DNA of 11,890 nt, taken from assembly GCA_017390595.1 (NCBI GenBank), contig JAFPBC010000214.1, positions 1 through 11,890 on the forward strand. The letters run 5' to 3'. Positions within the stretch are counted from its first letter, which is position 1; every line of letters starts with the position of its first letter. Made by a program: the position numbers and the translations under genes. This DNA comes from Selenomonadales bacterium (GTDB lineage Bacteria > Bacillota > Negativicutes > RGIG982). The notes beneath the pieces were generated by a model. The model saw nothing but the letters and a program-made list of their open reading frames with translations. It did not search any database and was not told where the DNA came from. Positions 1-6,214 of this stretch are shown here, piece by piece.

Positions 1-1059
1 ATGAAAGCTCCGTGTATCATCTTCATTGATGAGATAGATGCTATCGGGCAAAGTCGTATGACGGGACGTATCGGTGGAAATTCGGAGCAGGAGAATACGC
101 TCAACCAACTGCTTGCGGAGATGGACGGATTCGAGGCGAATTCGGGTGTCGTTATCATGGCGGCAACGAATCGTCCCGAGATACTGGATCCTGCATTGGT
201 GCGTCCGGGGAGATTCGATAGACAAATACAGGTGCTGTTGCCGACGGAAGAAGGGCGGTTCGACATTCTTCTTATTCATGCGAAGAAGATGCGACTTGAC
301 GAGTCGGTCGATCTTCGAAGGGTCGCAAAAGTAACCGTCGGATTCTCGGGTGCAGAACTTGCCAATATTGCGAATGAAGCGGCGCTGATGGCAGTAAGGG
401 ACGGTCGAGCAGAAGTAAATATGCACGATTTTGATGCAGCTATCGAGCGTGTCGTAGCAGGTATGCGCCGAAAGGCACCGCTTTCCGATGAAGTGCGAGA
501 AAAGGTCGCCTATCATGAGGTCGGTCATGCGCTTGCGGCCTACTATCTGCCGAAGATGGACAAGGTGCATAAGATCAGCATCATCCCGACGGCAAAAGGT
601 GCGCTTGGATATACGATGCAGCTGCCTGCCGATGAGCGGTATCTCTTGGGCGAGGAGGAGCTGAAAAATCAGATAGCTGTTCTGCTCGGCGGTCGTGTTG
701 CGGAAAGGATCGTATTTGGCGAAGTGTCGAGCGGCGCATCGAACGATCTTCTTCGTGCTACGATGTTGGCTCGGCGTATGGTCATGGAATTCGGCATGTC
801 TGACGTTCTCGGTGGGGTACGCTACGCCGAAGAGAGGAGTGCATATCTGGCAGGCGATACGATCGTAAGAAGAGATATCGCACCGCAGACGATGAGACTT
901 ATTGACCGTGAAGTAAAACGTATTATTGAAGATGGAGAGGCGTGCGTAGAAGAATTGCTGACAGCACATCGCTCTGTTATGGAAGAAATAGCACATCGAT
1001 TGCAACAAGCGGAGGTCATATCGGGTGACGAACTTGAAAAAATAGCGGAAGGGAAATGA
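1..1059 (+). CDS. ftsH: FtsH-type ATP-dependent zinc metalloprotease (5' truncated by window edge)
   Basis: Membrane-anchored AAA+ protease family that extracts and degrades membrane and regulatory proteins. The 352 visible residues are the C-terminal half; full-length FtsH is about 600-650 aa. The Met at position 1 is very likely internal, because the frame opens just before the Walker B strand (IIFIDE, residues 6-11), so the N-terminal transmembrane part and Walker A lie upstream. Next come the second region of homology (AATNRP at 54-59; RPGRFDR at 68-74 with the arginine fingers) and the AAA lid. The M41 peptidase domain has the zinc motif HEVGH at 172-176 and the third ligand, Asp249, in SGASND. 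HEVGH replaces the usual HEAGH, and the loop after IDAIG (GQSR..GGNSEQEN) differs from the common GHDEREQ form. It may therefore be a divergent paralogue rather than the main housekeeping FtsH. The C-terminus is short, with no long acidic tail. All visible catalytic residues are present. Family assignment is firm; paralogue status is inference. Confidence 0.93.
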   Translation: MKAPCIIFIDEIDAIGQSRMTGRIGGNSEQENTLNQLLAEMDGFEANSGVVIMAATNRPEILDPALVRPGRFDRQIQVLLPTEEGRFDILLIHAKKMRLDESVDLRRVAKVTVGFSGAELANIANEAALMAVRDGRAEVNMHDFDAAIERVVAGMRRKAPLSDEVREKVAYHEVGHALAAYYLPKMDKVHKISIIPTAKGALGYTMQLPADERYLLGEEELKNQIAVLLGGRVAERIVFGEVSSGASNDLLRATMLARRMVMEFGMSDVLGGVRYAEERSAYLAGDTIVRRDIAPQTMRLIDREVKRIIEDGEACVEELLTAHRSVMEEIAHRLQQAEVISGDELEKIAEGK

Positions 1060-1074
1060 CCCTCCGCTATTTTT
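1038..1074. terminator. Shared bidirectional intrinsic terminator between ftsH-like and MATE genes
   Basis: Arms at 1038-1053 and 1060-1074 pair almost perfectly: AAAAATAGCGGA then GGG, against CCCTCCGCTATTTTT. One A is bulged and the loop is 6 nt. A-runs and T-runs flank the GC-rich core, so it can act in both directions. The ftsH-like stop codon (1057-1059) is in the loop, and the MATE stop (1067-1069, minus strand) is in the 3' arm. Confidence 0.88.
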
Positions 1075-2404
1075 CTGTTCGTGAAATGAAATTACGCATC
1101 GTGAGATAATAAGCAATGGCAAGCGGGATGCAGGCAAGTGTCCACGATAACGGTGATGAGAGACACAGCCCGCTGTATCCGAAATAAGACGCGATCACGA
1201 CAGCAGAGAAGATACGTACAGCCAGCTCAATAAAGCCCGATAGCGTTGGGATAGCATTTTTGCCGAGACCTTGCAGAGTGTAGCGATAAATGAACAGAAG
1301 CGCAAGTACGAAGTAGGCGATGCCGGTACGGTTCAGATATATTTGAGCAAGTTCAATGACGTCTTGTTCTTCATTTCCGACGAACAGACCGATGAGCCAC
1401 GGACCACACGTCATATTGATAAGTCCGATAATAAGAGCAAATGAGACCGATATGCGAATACAGGCGCGAACGCCGTCTGCGATGCGGTCGAGCTTTTTCG
1501 CGCCGAAATTTTGTGCTGTATAGGCCGCCATCGTCATACCGAACGACATCATTGGCATATTGGCGATGGCATCTATTTTTTGTGCTGCGGAATAAGCGGC
1601 GATCGCCGTTGTGCCGAATTGATTGAGCGATGTCTGCAAGATGATGGAACCGATAGCGACGGTCGAGGATTGGAATGCCATACTGACTCCTGTGCGAAGA
1701 TGTGACAGCCAGAAGGATGGAGGAGAGAGCCAGTCTTGCTTTTGAAAACGAAAGAGCGTATCACAGCGGAGAAAGTAGATGAGATAGATGAGTGCCGTCA
1801 AAAAAATGGCAAGAATGGTAGCAAGTGCCGCGCCTGCGATGCCCCAGCCGAATCCGAGCAGAAATGTCAGCTCAAGCACAACGTTCAGTACCGTTGAGAG
1901 AAGCAGAAAGTAGAGCGGTGTGCGACTGTTGCCGAAAGCGCGACTGAGATTGGATAAAAGATTGAGCAGTAAGAAGGCGCTCGTCCCTGCACAGATAATG
2001 GTCAAAAATACGCTCGCATCGGAAAGTATCTCGGGTGGTGTCTGCATCCATTCGAGAAGCGGACGTGACAGACAGACGGCTCCGAGTGTCAGAAATACAG
2101 AGAAAATAAGCGATAATATCAGACTTGTTGCTACGCTTTGGCGTACCTTAGACATATCACCTGCGCCGTAATAGTGGCCTGCGATAATGGCAAATCCATT
2201 CGTCAGTCCCATCACGATACCGATCAAGAGGAACATAAGACTGCCCGTCGAGCCGACTGCGGCAAGCGCGTTGACACCGAGTACACGACCGACGATCAAG
2301 GTGTCGATAAAACTATACATCTGCTGCAGGATATTGCCGATGATAAGCGGGATCGTAAAAAACAAGATCAAACGAAACGGAGAACCAACAGTCATATTTT
2401 TCAT
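1067..2404 (-). CDS. MATE family multidrug/Na+ (or H+) antiporter
   Basis: Integral membrane exporter of the multidrug and toxic compound extrusion family, normally coupling Na+ or H+ entry to drug efflux. The 445-aa product matches the usual 440-460 aa and has about 12 hydrophobic segments in two homologous halves. The N-terminal IPLIIGNILQQMYSFIDTLI and the following VGRVLG are typical of Firmicute MATE proteins. The frame stays open to an ATG at 2431 (9 codons more). I chose the ATG at 2404 because AGGAG (minus strand, 2416-2412) sits 7 nt before it, inside the longer version's coding region. The longer N-terminus (MMLSNRSIA) has no such site. The gene stands alone on the minus strand and ends in the hairpin shared with the ftsH-like gene. 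No MarR- or TetR-type regulator adjoins it, so the substrate cannot be guessed. Confidence 0.93.
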   Translation of the reverse strand: MKNMTVGSPFRLILFFTIPLIIGNILQQMYSFIDTLIVGRVLGVNALAAVGSTGSLMFLLIGIVMGLTNGFAIIAGHYYGAGDMSKVRQSVATSLILSLIFSVFLTLGAVCLSRPLLEWMQTPPEILSDASVFLTIICAGTSAFLLLNLLSNLSRAFGNSRTPLYFLLLSTVLNVVLELTFLLGFGWGIAGAALATILAIFLTALIYLIYFLRCDTLFRFQKQDWLSPPSFWLSHLRTGVSMAFQSSTVAIGSIILQTSLNQFGTTAIAAYSAAQKIDAIANMPMMSFGMTMAAYTAQNFGAKKLDRIADGVRACIRISVSFALIIGLINMTCGPWLIGLFVGNEEQDVIELAQIYLNRTGIAYFVLALLFIYRYTLQGLGKNAIPTLSGFIELAVRIFSAVVIASYFGYSGLCLSSPLSWTLACIPLAIAYYLTMRNFISRTEK

Positions 2405-2411
2405 GGCTATA

Positions 2412-2416
2412 CTCCT
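2412..2416 (-). promoter_or_regulatory. Start-deciding ribosome binding site of the MATE gene
   Basis: AGGAG on the minus strand, 7 nt upstream of the ATG at 2404. It selects that start over the in-frame ATG codons at 2431 and 2428. Confidence 0.8.
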
Positions 2417-2438
2417 ATTTGACAACATCATTATCGTT

Positions 2439-2468
2439 AGTATCGCAAGATAGGTTGCCGTTAGTCAC
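2439..2468 (-). promoter_or_regulatory. Possible promoter of the MATE gene
   Basis: On the minus strand, GTGACT (2468-2463) lies 18 nt upstream of GATACT (2444-2439). The -10 is preceded by TGC, giving an extended -10 (TGnGATACT). The match is only moderate. Transcription would start near 2432, leaving a leader of about 28 nt. Confidence 0.3.
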
Positions 2469-2591
2469 GAAATTTTTGGGAAAGTTTGTTGGTGTGCTTT
2501 GTTCATCCGAAAAAGACAGGTCGCAAAATAAAGCAGGGGAAAGTTATTTTATGTCGAATGTTATCTCGTAATAAATATATGTGGAAAGAGG

Positions 2592-3056
2592 ATGAGTATC
2601 ATGTTTGGTAATTTTTTTGAAGAATTCAAGAAGTTCGCTATGCGCGGCAACGTTATGGACATGGCTGTCGGTGTTGTTGTCGGTGCTGCGTTCAGTAAGA
2701 TCGTATCGTCGTTCGTTGAAAATGTAATGATGCCGCCGATCGGTCTCTTGATGGGCAAGATCGACTTTTCGAATCTGTTTATCAATTTGTCCGATAAAGA
2801 AGTGGCAACACTTGCCGAAGCAAAAGCTGCTAATGCACCTGTCTTGGCATATGGTATGTTCATCAACTCGGTGATCGATTTCTTGATCGTTGCTTTTGCT
2901 GTGTTTGTCGTCGTTCAGCAGATGAATCGTTTGCGCCGTGAACCGGAACCCGCACCGGCACCCGAACCGCGCAAATGTCCGTTCTGCCAAATGGCCATTG
3001 ATGATGCGGCAACGAGATGTCCGCATTGTACTTCTTCCTTGGAGAAAGATGCGTAA
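2592..3056 (+). CDS. mscL: Large-conductance mechanosensitive channel MscL with C-terminal zinc-ribbon-like extension
   Basis: Pentameric inner-membrane tension valve that releases solutes on hypo-osmotic shock. The N-terminal amphipathic helix and pore helix are classic: EFKKFAMRGNVMDMAVGVVVG at about residues 11-31, followed by GAAF. TM2 spans about 86-109. MscL is usually about 130-150 aa; this one has 154. After TM2 comes a Pro/Glu/Ala linker (118-126), then CPFC (129-132) and CPHC (143-146), a four-cysteine arrangement like a zinc ribbon, where E. coli MscL has its C-terminal helical bundle. The start may instead be the ATG at 2601, three codons in: GAGG at 2588-2591 sits 9 nt before it, while only GGA at 2583-2585 serves 2592. 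The carboxypeptidase gene follows after 31 bp with no terminator between, so the two are probably cotranscribed. I see no convincing promoter in 2405-2591. Zinc binding is inferred, not shown. Confidence 0.95.
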   Translation: MSIMFGNFFEEFKKFAMRGNVMDMAVGVVVGAAFSKIVSSFVENVMMPPIGLLMGKIDFSNLFINLSDKEVATLAEAKAANAPVLAYGMFINSVIDFLIVAFAVFVVVQQMNRLRREPEPAPAPEPRKCPFCQMAIDDAATRCPHCTSSLEKDA

Positions 3057-3087
3057 CGCATAACGGACGGAAGGGGTATCTGAAACA

Positions 3088-3978
3088 GTGAAATGTAATC
3101 ATATGAAATATATTTCTCAGATCATCTGCGCACTCTGTTGTTGGCTTTTGATGTTGCCGATAGCGGAGTGCGCTCCGTTTGATGCGCTGACGGCAGAAAC
3201 GGCTATTCTTATCGATGCGCGAACGGGTGAAGTATTGTACGAAAAAGATGCGGATAAACGCATCTATCCTGCCAGCACAACGAAGATGATGACGGCTATC
3301 TTGGCGATCGAAAACGTAAATCCGCTTAAAATCACAACAGTCAGTGAACATGCGGCAAAAACAGAAGGTTCTTCCGCACAGCTTCGTGCAGGCGACCGTG
3401 TGCAGATGCAAGACTTGTTATATGGGCTGATGTTATCGTCCGGCAATGATGCGGCTGTAGTTATCGCAGAATATATCGACGGTTCGGAAAAAGAGTTTGC
3501 CAAACGTATGACGAAGAAAGCACATGATATCGGTGCGACGAAAACGCACTTTACCAATGCGAACGGACTGCCCGACGACAAGCACTATACGACGGCAAGA
3601 GACCTTGCTAAGATCGCTTCGTATGCGTATCAAAACAAGCGATTTAAGCGGATCGTAAAAATAAAAGATCGTTCGATCCGCATCAGCAACACGGGACGCG
3701 TTATCAAGCTGCATAACACGAATCAACTGCTTAATACGATGAAAGAGTGTGACGGTATCAAAACAGGAACGACACGCGCCGCAGGGCAATGTCTTGTCGC
3801 TTCTGCTACGAAAGGCGATACCTCGCTGATCGCGGTCGTGATGAAAGTAGAAAACGGAAAACGCTGGCAAGAAGCCAAACGATTGTTAGAATACGGATTT
3901 GAGAAAAAGACAAAGAAGATAAGAAACAATACGAGCAATAAAACGGATAATAAAACAGAAAAGAAAAAAGCTGCATAA
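3088..3978 (+). CDS. D-alanyl-D-alanine carboxypeptidase (penicillin-binding protein, peptidase S11), short form
   Basis: Secreted enzyme that removes the terminal D-Ala from peptidoglycan pentapeptides and so limits cross-linking. It has an N-terminal signal sequence (hydrophobic residues about 10-26, likely cleaved near 28-30). All three S11 motifs are intact: STTK at 63-66 (nucleophile Ser63, Lys66), SGN at 118-120 and KTG at 225-227. At 296 aa it is shorter than PBP5-type enzymes (about 380-400 aa). It lacks their C-terminal beta domain and amphipathic membrane anchor, and ends instead in a Lys/Asn-rich tail (about 273-296). The start is GTG at 3088 with AAGGGG (3071-3076) 11 nt before it. 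The in-frame ATG at 3103 has no site at a usable distance. It lies 31 bp after mscL, probably in one transcript, and ends in a strong hairpin. DacA, DacB and DacF type cannot be separated from sequence alone. Confidence 0.93.
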   Translation: MKCNHMKYISQIICALCCWLLMLPIAECAPFDALTAETAILIDARTGEVLYEKDADKRIYPASTTKMMTAILAIENVNPLKITTVSEHAAKTEGSSAQLRAGDRVQMQDLLYGLMLSSGNDAAVVIAEYIDGSEKEFAKRMTKKAHDIGATKTHFTNANGLPDDKHYTTARDLAKIASYAYQNKRFKRIVKIKDRSIRISNTGRVIKLHNTNQLLNTMKECDGIKTGTTRAAGQCLVASATKGDTSLIAVVMKVENGKRWQEAKRLLEYGFEKKTKKIRNNTSNKTDNKTEKKKAA

Positions 3979-3983
3979 AACGA

Positions 3984-4026
3984 TAAAAAGAGAGAACCTG
4001 CAAAATAAGCGTGTTCTCTCTTTTTA
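3984..4026. terminator. Strong intrinsic terminator of the carboxypeptidase gene, probably bidirectional
   Basis: Perfect 14-bp stem: TAAAAAGAGAGAAC at 3984-3997 against GTTCTCTCTTTTTA at 4013-4026, with a 15-nt loop. A-tract and T-tract flanks allow action on both strands. It begins 6 nt after the stop codon. Confidence 0.9.
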
Positions 4027-4034
4027 TATAAAGA

Positions 4035-4057
4035 CCCCCATGCGATCTGCATGGGGG
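4035..4057 (-). terminator. GC-rich hairpin, likely first terminator of the Usp gene
   Basis: CCCCCATGC (4035-4043) pairs perfectly with GCATGGGGG (4049-4057) around a 5-nt loop. Read on the minus strand, 21 nt past the Usp stop codon, it is followed by TCTTTATATAAA, a modest T-rich tract. The strong hairpin at 3984-4026 lies beyond it as a second stop. Confidence 0.7.
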
Positions 4058-4077
4058 ATATACTATCTTAGATATGA

Positions 4078-4524
4078 TTATTTTACGATCGTGACCGGAC
4101 AAGGTGCATATTGGAGGATATGTTTGCTGACGCTGCCGAGAAGCATACCTTTAACAGTGCCCATACCGCGGCTGCCCATAACGATCTGATCATAGCCGTT
4201 TTTGCGACAGAGGTCGATGATAACGGTCGGTGCGCTGCCGAGTTCCATGAATGCTTCGGATGCAATGCCTTCGGGGATCATTTTGTTTGCGGCATCAAGA
4301 ACTTCTTGACCGACTTCTTGTACCGCTTCGATGACCGAGTCGGAAACGTAGCTGTTCGGGCTGATATGCGTAAAAGCAGAAACGCCTGCCGTAACGCTGA
4401 CGACATGGACCAAGTCAACTTGTGCACCTGTCAAAAGAGCGATCGATACAGCATAGTTGAGTGCTTTTTCGGATGTTCCGGAGCCGTCGACTGGAACGAG
4501 GATCTTTTTGATTGCGGTAGTCAT
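4078..4524 (-). CDS. Universal stress protein, UspA family, ATP-binding type
   Basis: Small cytoplasmic stress protein of the Usp alpha/beta fold, usually dimeric. The 148 aa fit the family. The N-terminal strand KKILVPVDGS (6-15) carries Asp13 of the nucleotide pocket. The ATP-binding signature G-2X-G-9X-G-S is intact at G117, G120, G130 and S131, placing it with ATP-binding MJ0577-like proteins rather than E. coli UspA, which lacks this motif. It ends with the usual CPVTIVK strand. AGGAGG (minus strand, 4538-4533) lies 8 nt before the start. It is a single-gene unit, transcribed divergently from cardiolipin synthase and convergently with the carboxypeptidase. The stress that induces it cannot be read from the sequence. 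Confidence 0.95.
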   Translation of the reverse strand: MTTAIKKILVPVDGSGTSEKALNYAVSIALLTGAQVDLVHVVSVTAGVSAFTHISPNSYVSDSVIEAVQEVGQEVLDAANKMIPEGIASEAFMELGSAPTVIIDLCRKNGYDQIVMGSRGMGTVKGMLLGSVSKHILQYAPCPVTIVK

Positions 4525-4560
4525 ATAAAAAACCTCCTGAGAGTGATATATCTTAATTTT

Positions 4561-4569
4561 ATTATACCA
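4561..4569 (-). promoter_or_regulatory. Extended -10 promoter of the Usp gene
   Basis: On the minus strand the sequence reads TGGTATAAT, a consensus -10 with the TGn extension, about 37 nt before the start codon. No good -35 lies 16-18 nt upstream, which fits an extended -10 promoter. The leader would be roughly 30 nt and contains the AGGAGG site. Confidence 0.6.
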
Positions 4570-4644
4570 TGATTTTTTATGGTTTGCAGTATTTTTTAAA
4601 AATTAAAAACACTATCTTGCTTTATATAATAGATATGTTTTTTC

Positions 4645-4671
4645 TTAACAACATTGTTATAAAGGTATAAT
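4645..4671 (+). promoter_or_regulatory. Probable promoter of the cardiolipin synthase gene, with inverted repeat in the spacer
   Basis: A perfect -10 TATAAT is at 4666-4671 and a -35-like TTAACA at 4645-4650. The spacer of 15 nt is short. The inverted repeat TAACAA-CA-TTGTTA (4646-4659) overlaps the -35 and the spacer, a position where a bound regulator would block RNA polymerase. An alternative TATAAT is at 4625-4630 but has no matching -35. Confidence 0.5.
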
Positions 4672-4714
4672 CTTTGCATGATGTATACAAGCTAAATAGA
4701 AATGGCAATGAAAT

Positions 4715-4719
4715 GGGAG
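4715..4719 (+). promoter_or_regulatory. Start-deciding ribosome binding site of cls
   Basis: GGGAG lies 9 nt upstream of the ATG at 4729. The in-frame upstream ATG codons at 4702 and 4708 have no comparable site. Confidence 0.65.
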
Positions 4720-4728
4720 TATGCAATA

Positions 4729-6135
4729 ATGATAGAAGTCGGTCAGTGGGCAATGATGATCGTATGGTCGGTGAATATTGTTTTTATCAGTGTTGTGTTG
4801 TTCGTAGAGAAAAAACGTCCTGAAACGGCACTGTGTTGGATGTTGGCGCTTATCTTTTTGCCGATCGTAGGATTTATGTTGTACTTATTTTTCGGACTCA
4901 GTCTGCCTCTCTATCAGAGATGGTCGGTCATGCGAAGACAAGTGATCATGAAAAAAAGAACAGAACGAACCGTGCCTCTTTGCGGGATGGAGGATATGTT
5001 TGCGCGGATGAATGAGCGAGTCGGAGACGGGAGCTTGCGAGTGAATAATTCGGTAGAGGTATTCGTCAACGGAAAAGAAAAATATTCGGCACTTCTTTCC
5101 GACATAAGGGATGCGACATCTACGATACATTTGTTATACTTTATCATCCGCAATGATCGATTCGGGAGACATCTGCTCAGTGTTTTAGAGGAAAAAGCAA
5201 GACAGGGCGTACACGTGCGACTGCTTTATGATGATGGCGGGAGTTTTTTTACTTCGGATGAGCTTTTTCGTCCGCTTGTTAAAGCGGGCGGTGAGGTGAA
5301 ACGATTTTTTCCGATCAGGCTTGGTTATTATTTGCGTGTCAATTATCGCAACCATCGCAAGATCGTTGTGATAGACGGGCGCGTAGGATATCTGGGTGGT
5401 ATGAATATCGGCGAAGAATATATGGGAACGGATGTAGCCGATCAGATCCCGTGGCGCGATTCGCATCTTCGTATGGAAGGGACGGTCGTTCATGATCTGC
5501 AAGCAAGATTCCTTGCCGATTGGCAGTTCGCGGGCGGCATGGTAAAAGATGATGAGATGACTCTGTTTTGCGAACATCAGCCGAAAGGGACATCTGTCGT
5601 CCAGATCATATCGAGCGGGCCGTATCAAAAAGTATCTGCCATCAAGTGGAACTATCTGCGTATGCTCTACGGTGCCGAGGAATATGTATGGCTTCAGACA
5701 CCGTATTTTGTACCGGACGAATCTTTTTTGGAAGGGGTCCGTGTTGCTGTCAAAAGCGGAGTACAGGTACGGATCCTATTATCGGCACATTCCGATAATC
5801 GATTTGCACAAAGGGTGTCTGTATCATATGCGGAAGAATTATGGAAACTGGGTGTAGAGATCGCGTTTTATCCCGGTTTTCTCCATTCTAAGATGGGTAT
5901 CGTCGATGGACGTGTCGTCACGCTCGGTACGTCGAACCTTGACAGAAGAAGTTTTACGCTCAATTTTGAAACAAACGCGATGCTGTACGATACAACTATT
6001 GCAGACCGATGCAAAGGATTTTTTCTCGACGATTGGGCAAGGTCGCGTAAAATGTGCTCGCAAGCAGATTGGTCACGCAGTATCTTCCTAAAAGGAGAAG
6101 AAGCTGTCTGGCGATTGTTCGCACCGCTTCTGTGA
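4729..6135 (+). CDS. cls: Cardiolipin synthase (phospholipase D superfamily)
   Basis: Inner-membrane enzyme that makes cardiolipin, in the bacterial Cls family by condensing two phosphatidylglycerol molecules with release of glycerol. From the ATG at 4729 the product is 468 aa, close to the usual 480. Two N-terminal transmembrane helices (about 8-26 and 36-57) form the PLDc_N anchor. Both HKD motifs are intact: H209-x-K211...D216 (HRKIVVID) followed by GGMNIGEEY, and H386-x-K388...D393 (HSKMGIVD) followed by GTSNLDRRSF. The frame is open to an ATG at 4702 (477 aa), but the ribosome binding site supports 4729. The gene is divergent from Usp. No terminator follows, and the next gene's -35 box starts one base after the stop codon. 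The membrane-stress neighbourhood (mscL, Usp, FtsH) fits but does not prove a shared role. Confidence 0.95.
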   Translation: MIEVGQWAMMIVWSVNIVFISVVLFVEKKRPETALCWMLALIFLPIVGFMLYLFFGLSLPLYQRWSVMRRQVIMKKRTERTVPLCGMEDMFARMNERVGDGSLRVNNSVEVFVNGKEKYSALLSDIRDATSTIHLLYFIIRNDRFGRHLLSVLEEKARQGVHVRLLYDDGGSFFTSDELFRPLVKAGGEVKRFFPIRLGYYLRVNYRNHRKIVVIDGRVGYLGGMNIGEEYMGTDVADQIPWRDSHLRMEGTVVHDLQARFLADWQFAGGMVKDDEMTLFCEHQPKGTSVVQIISSGPYQKVSAIKWNYLRMLYGAEEYVWLQTPYFVPDESFLEGVRVAVKSGVQVRILLSAHSDNRFAQRVSVSYAEELWKLGVEIAFYPGFLHSKMGIVDGRVVTLGTSNLDRRSFTLNFETNAMLYDTTIADRCKGFFLDDWARSRKMCSQADWSRSIFLKGEEAVWRLFAPLL

Positions 6136-6165
6136 TTGACAAAGAAAGCAAAGTTGTAGTATAGT
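6136..6165 (+). promoter_or_regulatory. Promoter of the GH18 gene
   Basis: Consensus -35 TTGACA at 6136-6141, an 18-nt spacer, and -10 TATAGT at 6160-6165. The -35 starts directly after the cls stop codon. The leader to the ATG at 6215 would be about 43 nt. Confidence 0.7.
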
Positions 6166-6202
6166 CCAAATTGGAAAAGACTTGTCGCATTGACAGTAAG
6201 AT

Positions 6203-6209
6203 AAGGTGG
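6203..6209 (+). promoter_or_regulatory. Start-deciding ribosome binding site of the GH18 gene
   Basis: AAGGTGG lies 5 nt before the ATG at 6215. A possible in-frame GTG start at 6206 is inside this site, so it is unlikely to be used. Confidence 0.8.
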
Positions 6210-6214
6210 ATTTC

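Noticed and set aside
3111..3177. Lipoprotein signal in the carboxypeptidase (Cys28 after IAE)
   Set aside because: The residue before Cys is Glu, which does not fit the lipobox; ordinary signal peptidase cleavage is more likely.
2544..3411. Overlapping minus-strand frames opposite mscL and the carboxypeptidase gene (2544-3026 and 2863-3411)
   Set aside because: Both oppose strongly recognised genes and look like antisense reading without domains.
3984..4057. Two hairpins in a row, considered as a small RNA gene or repeat element
   Set aside because: Each is explained as a terminator for one of two convergent genes, and there is no promoter for a separate RNA.
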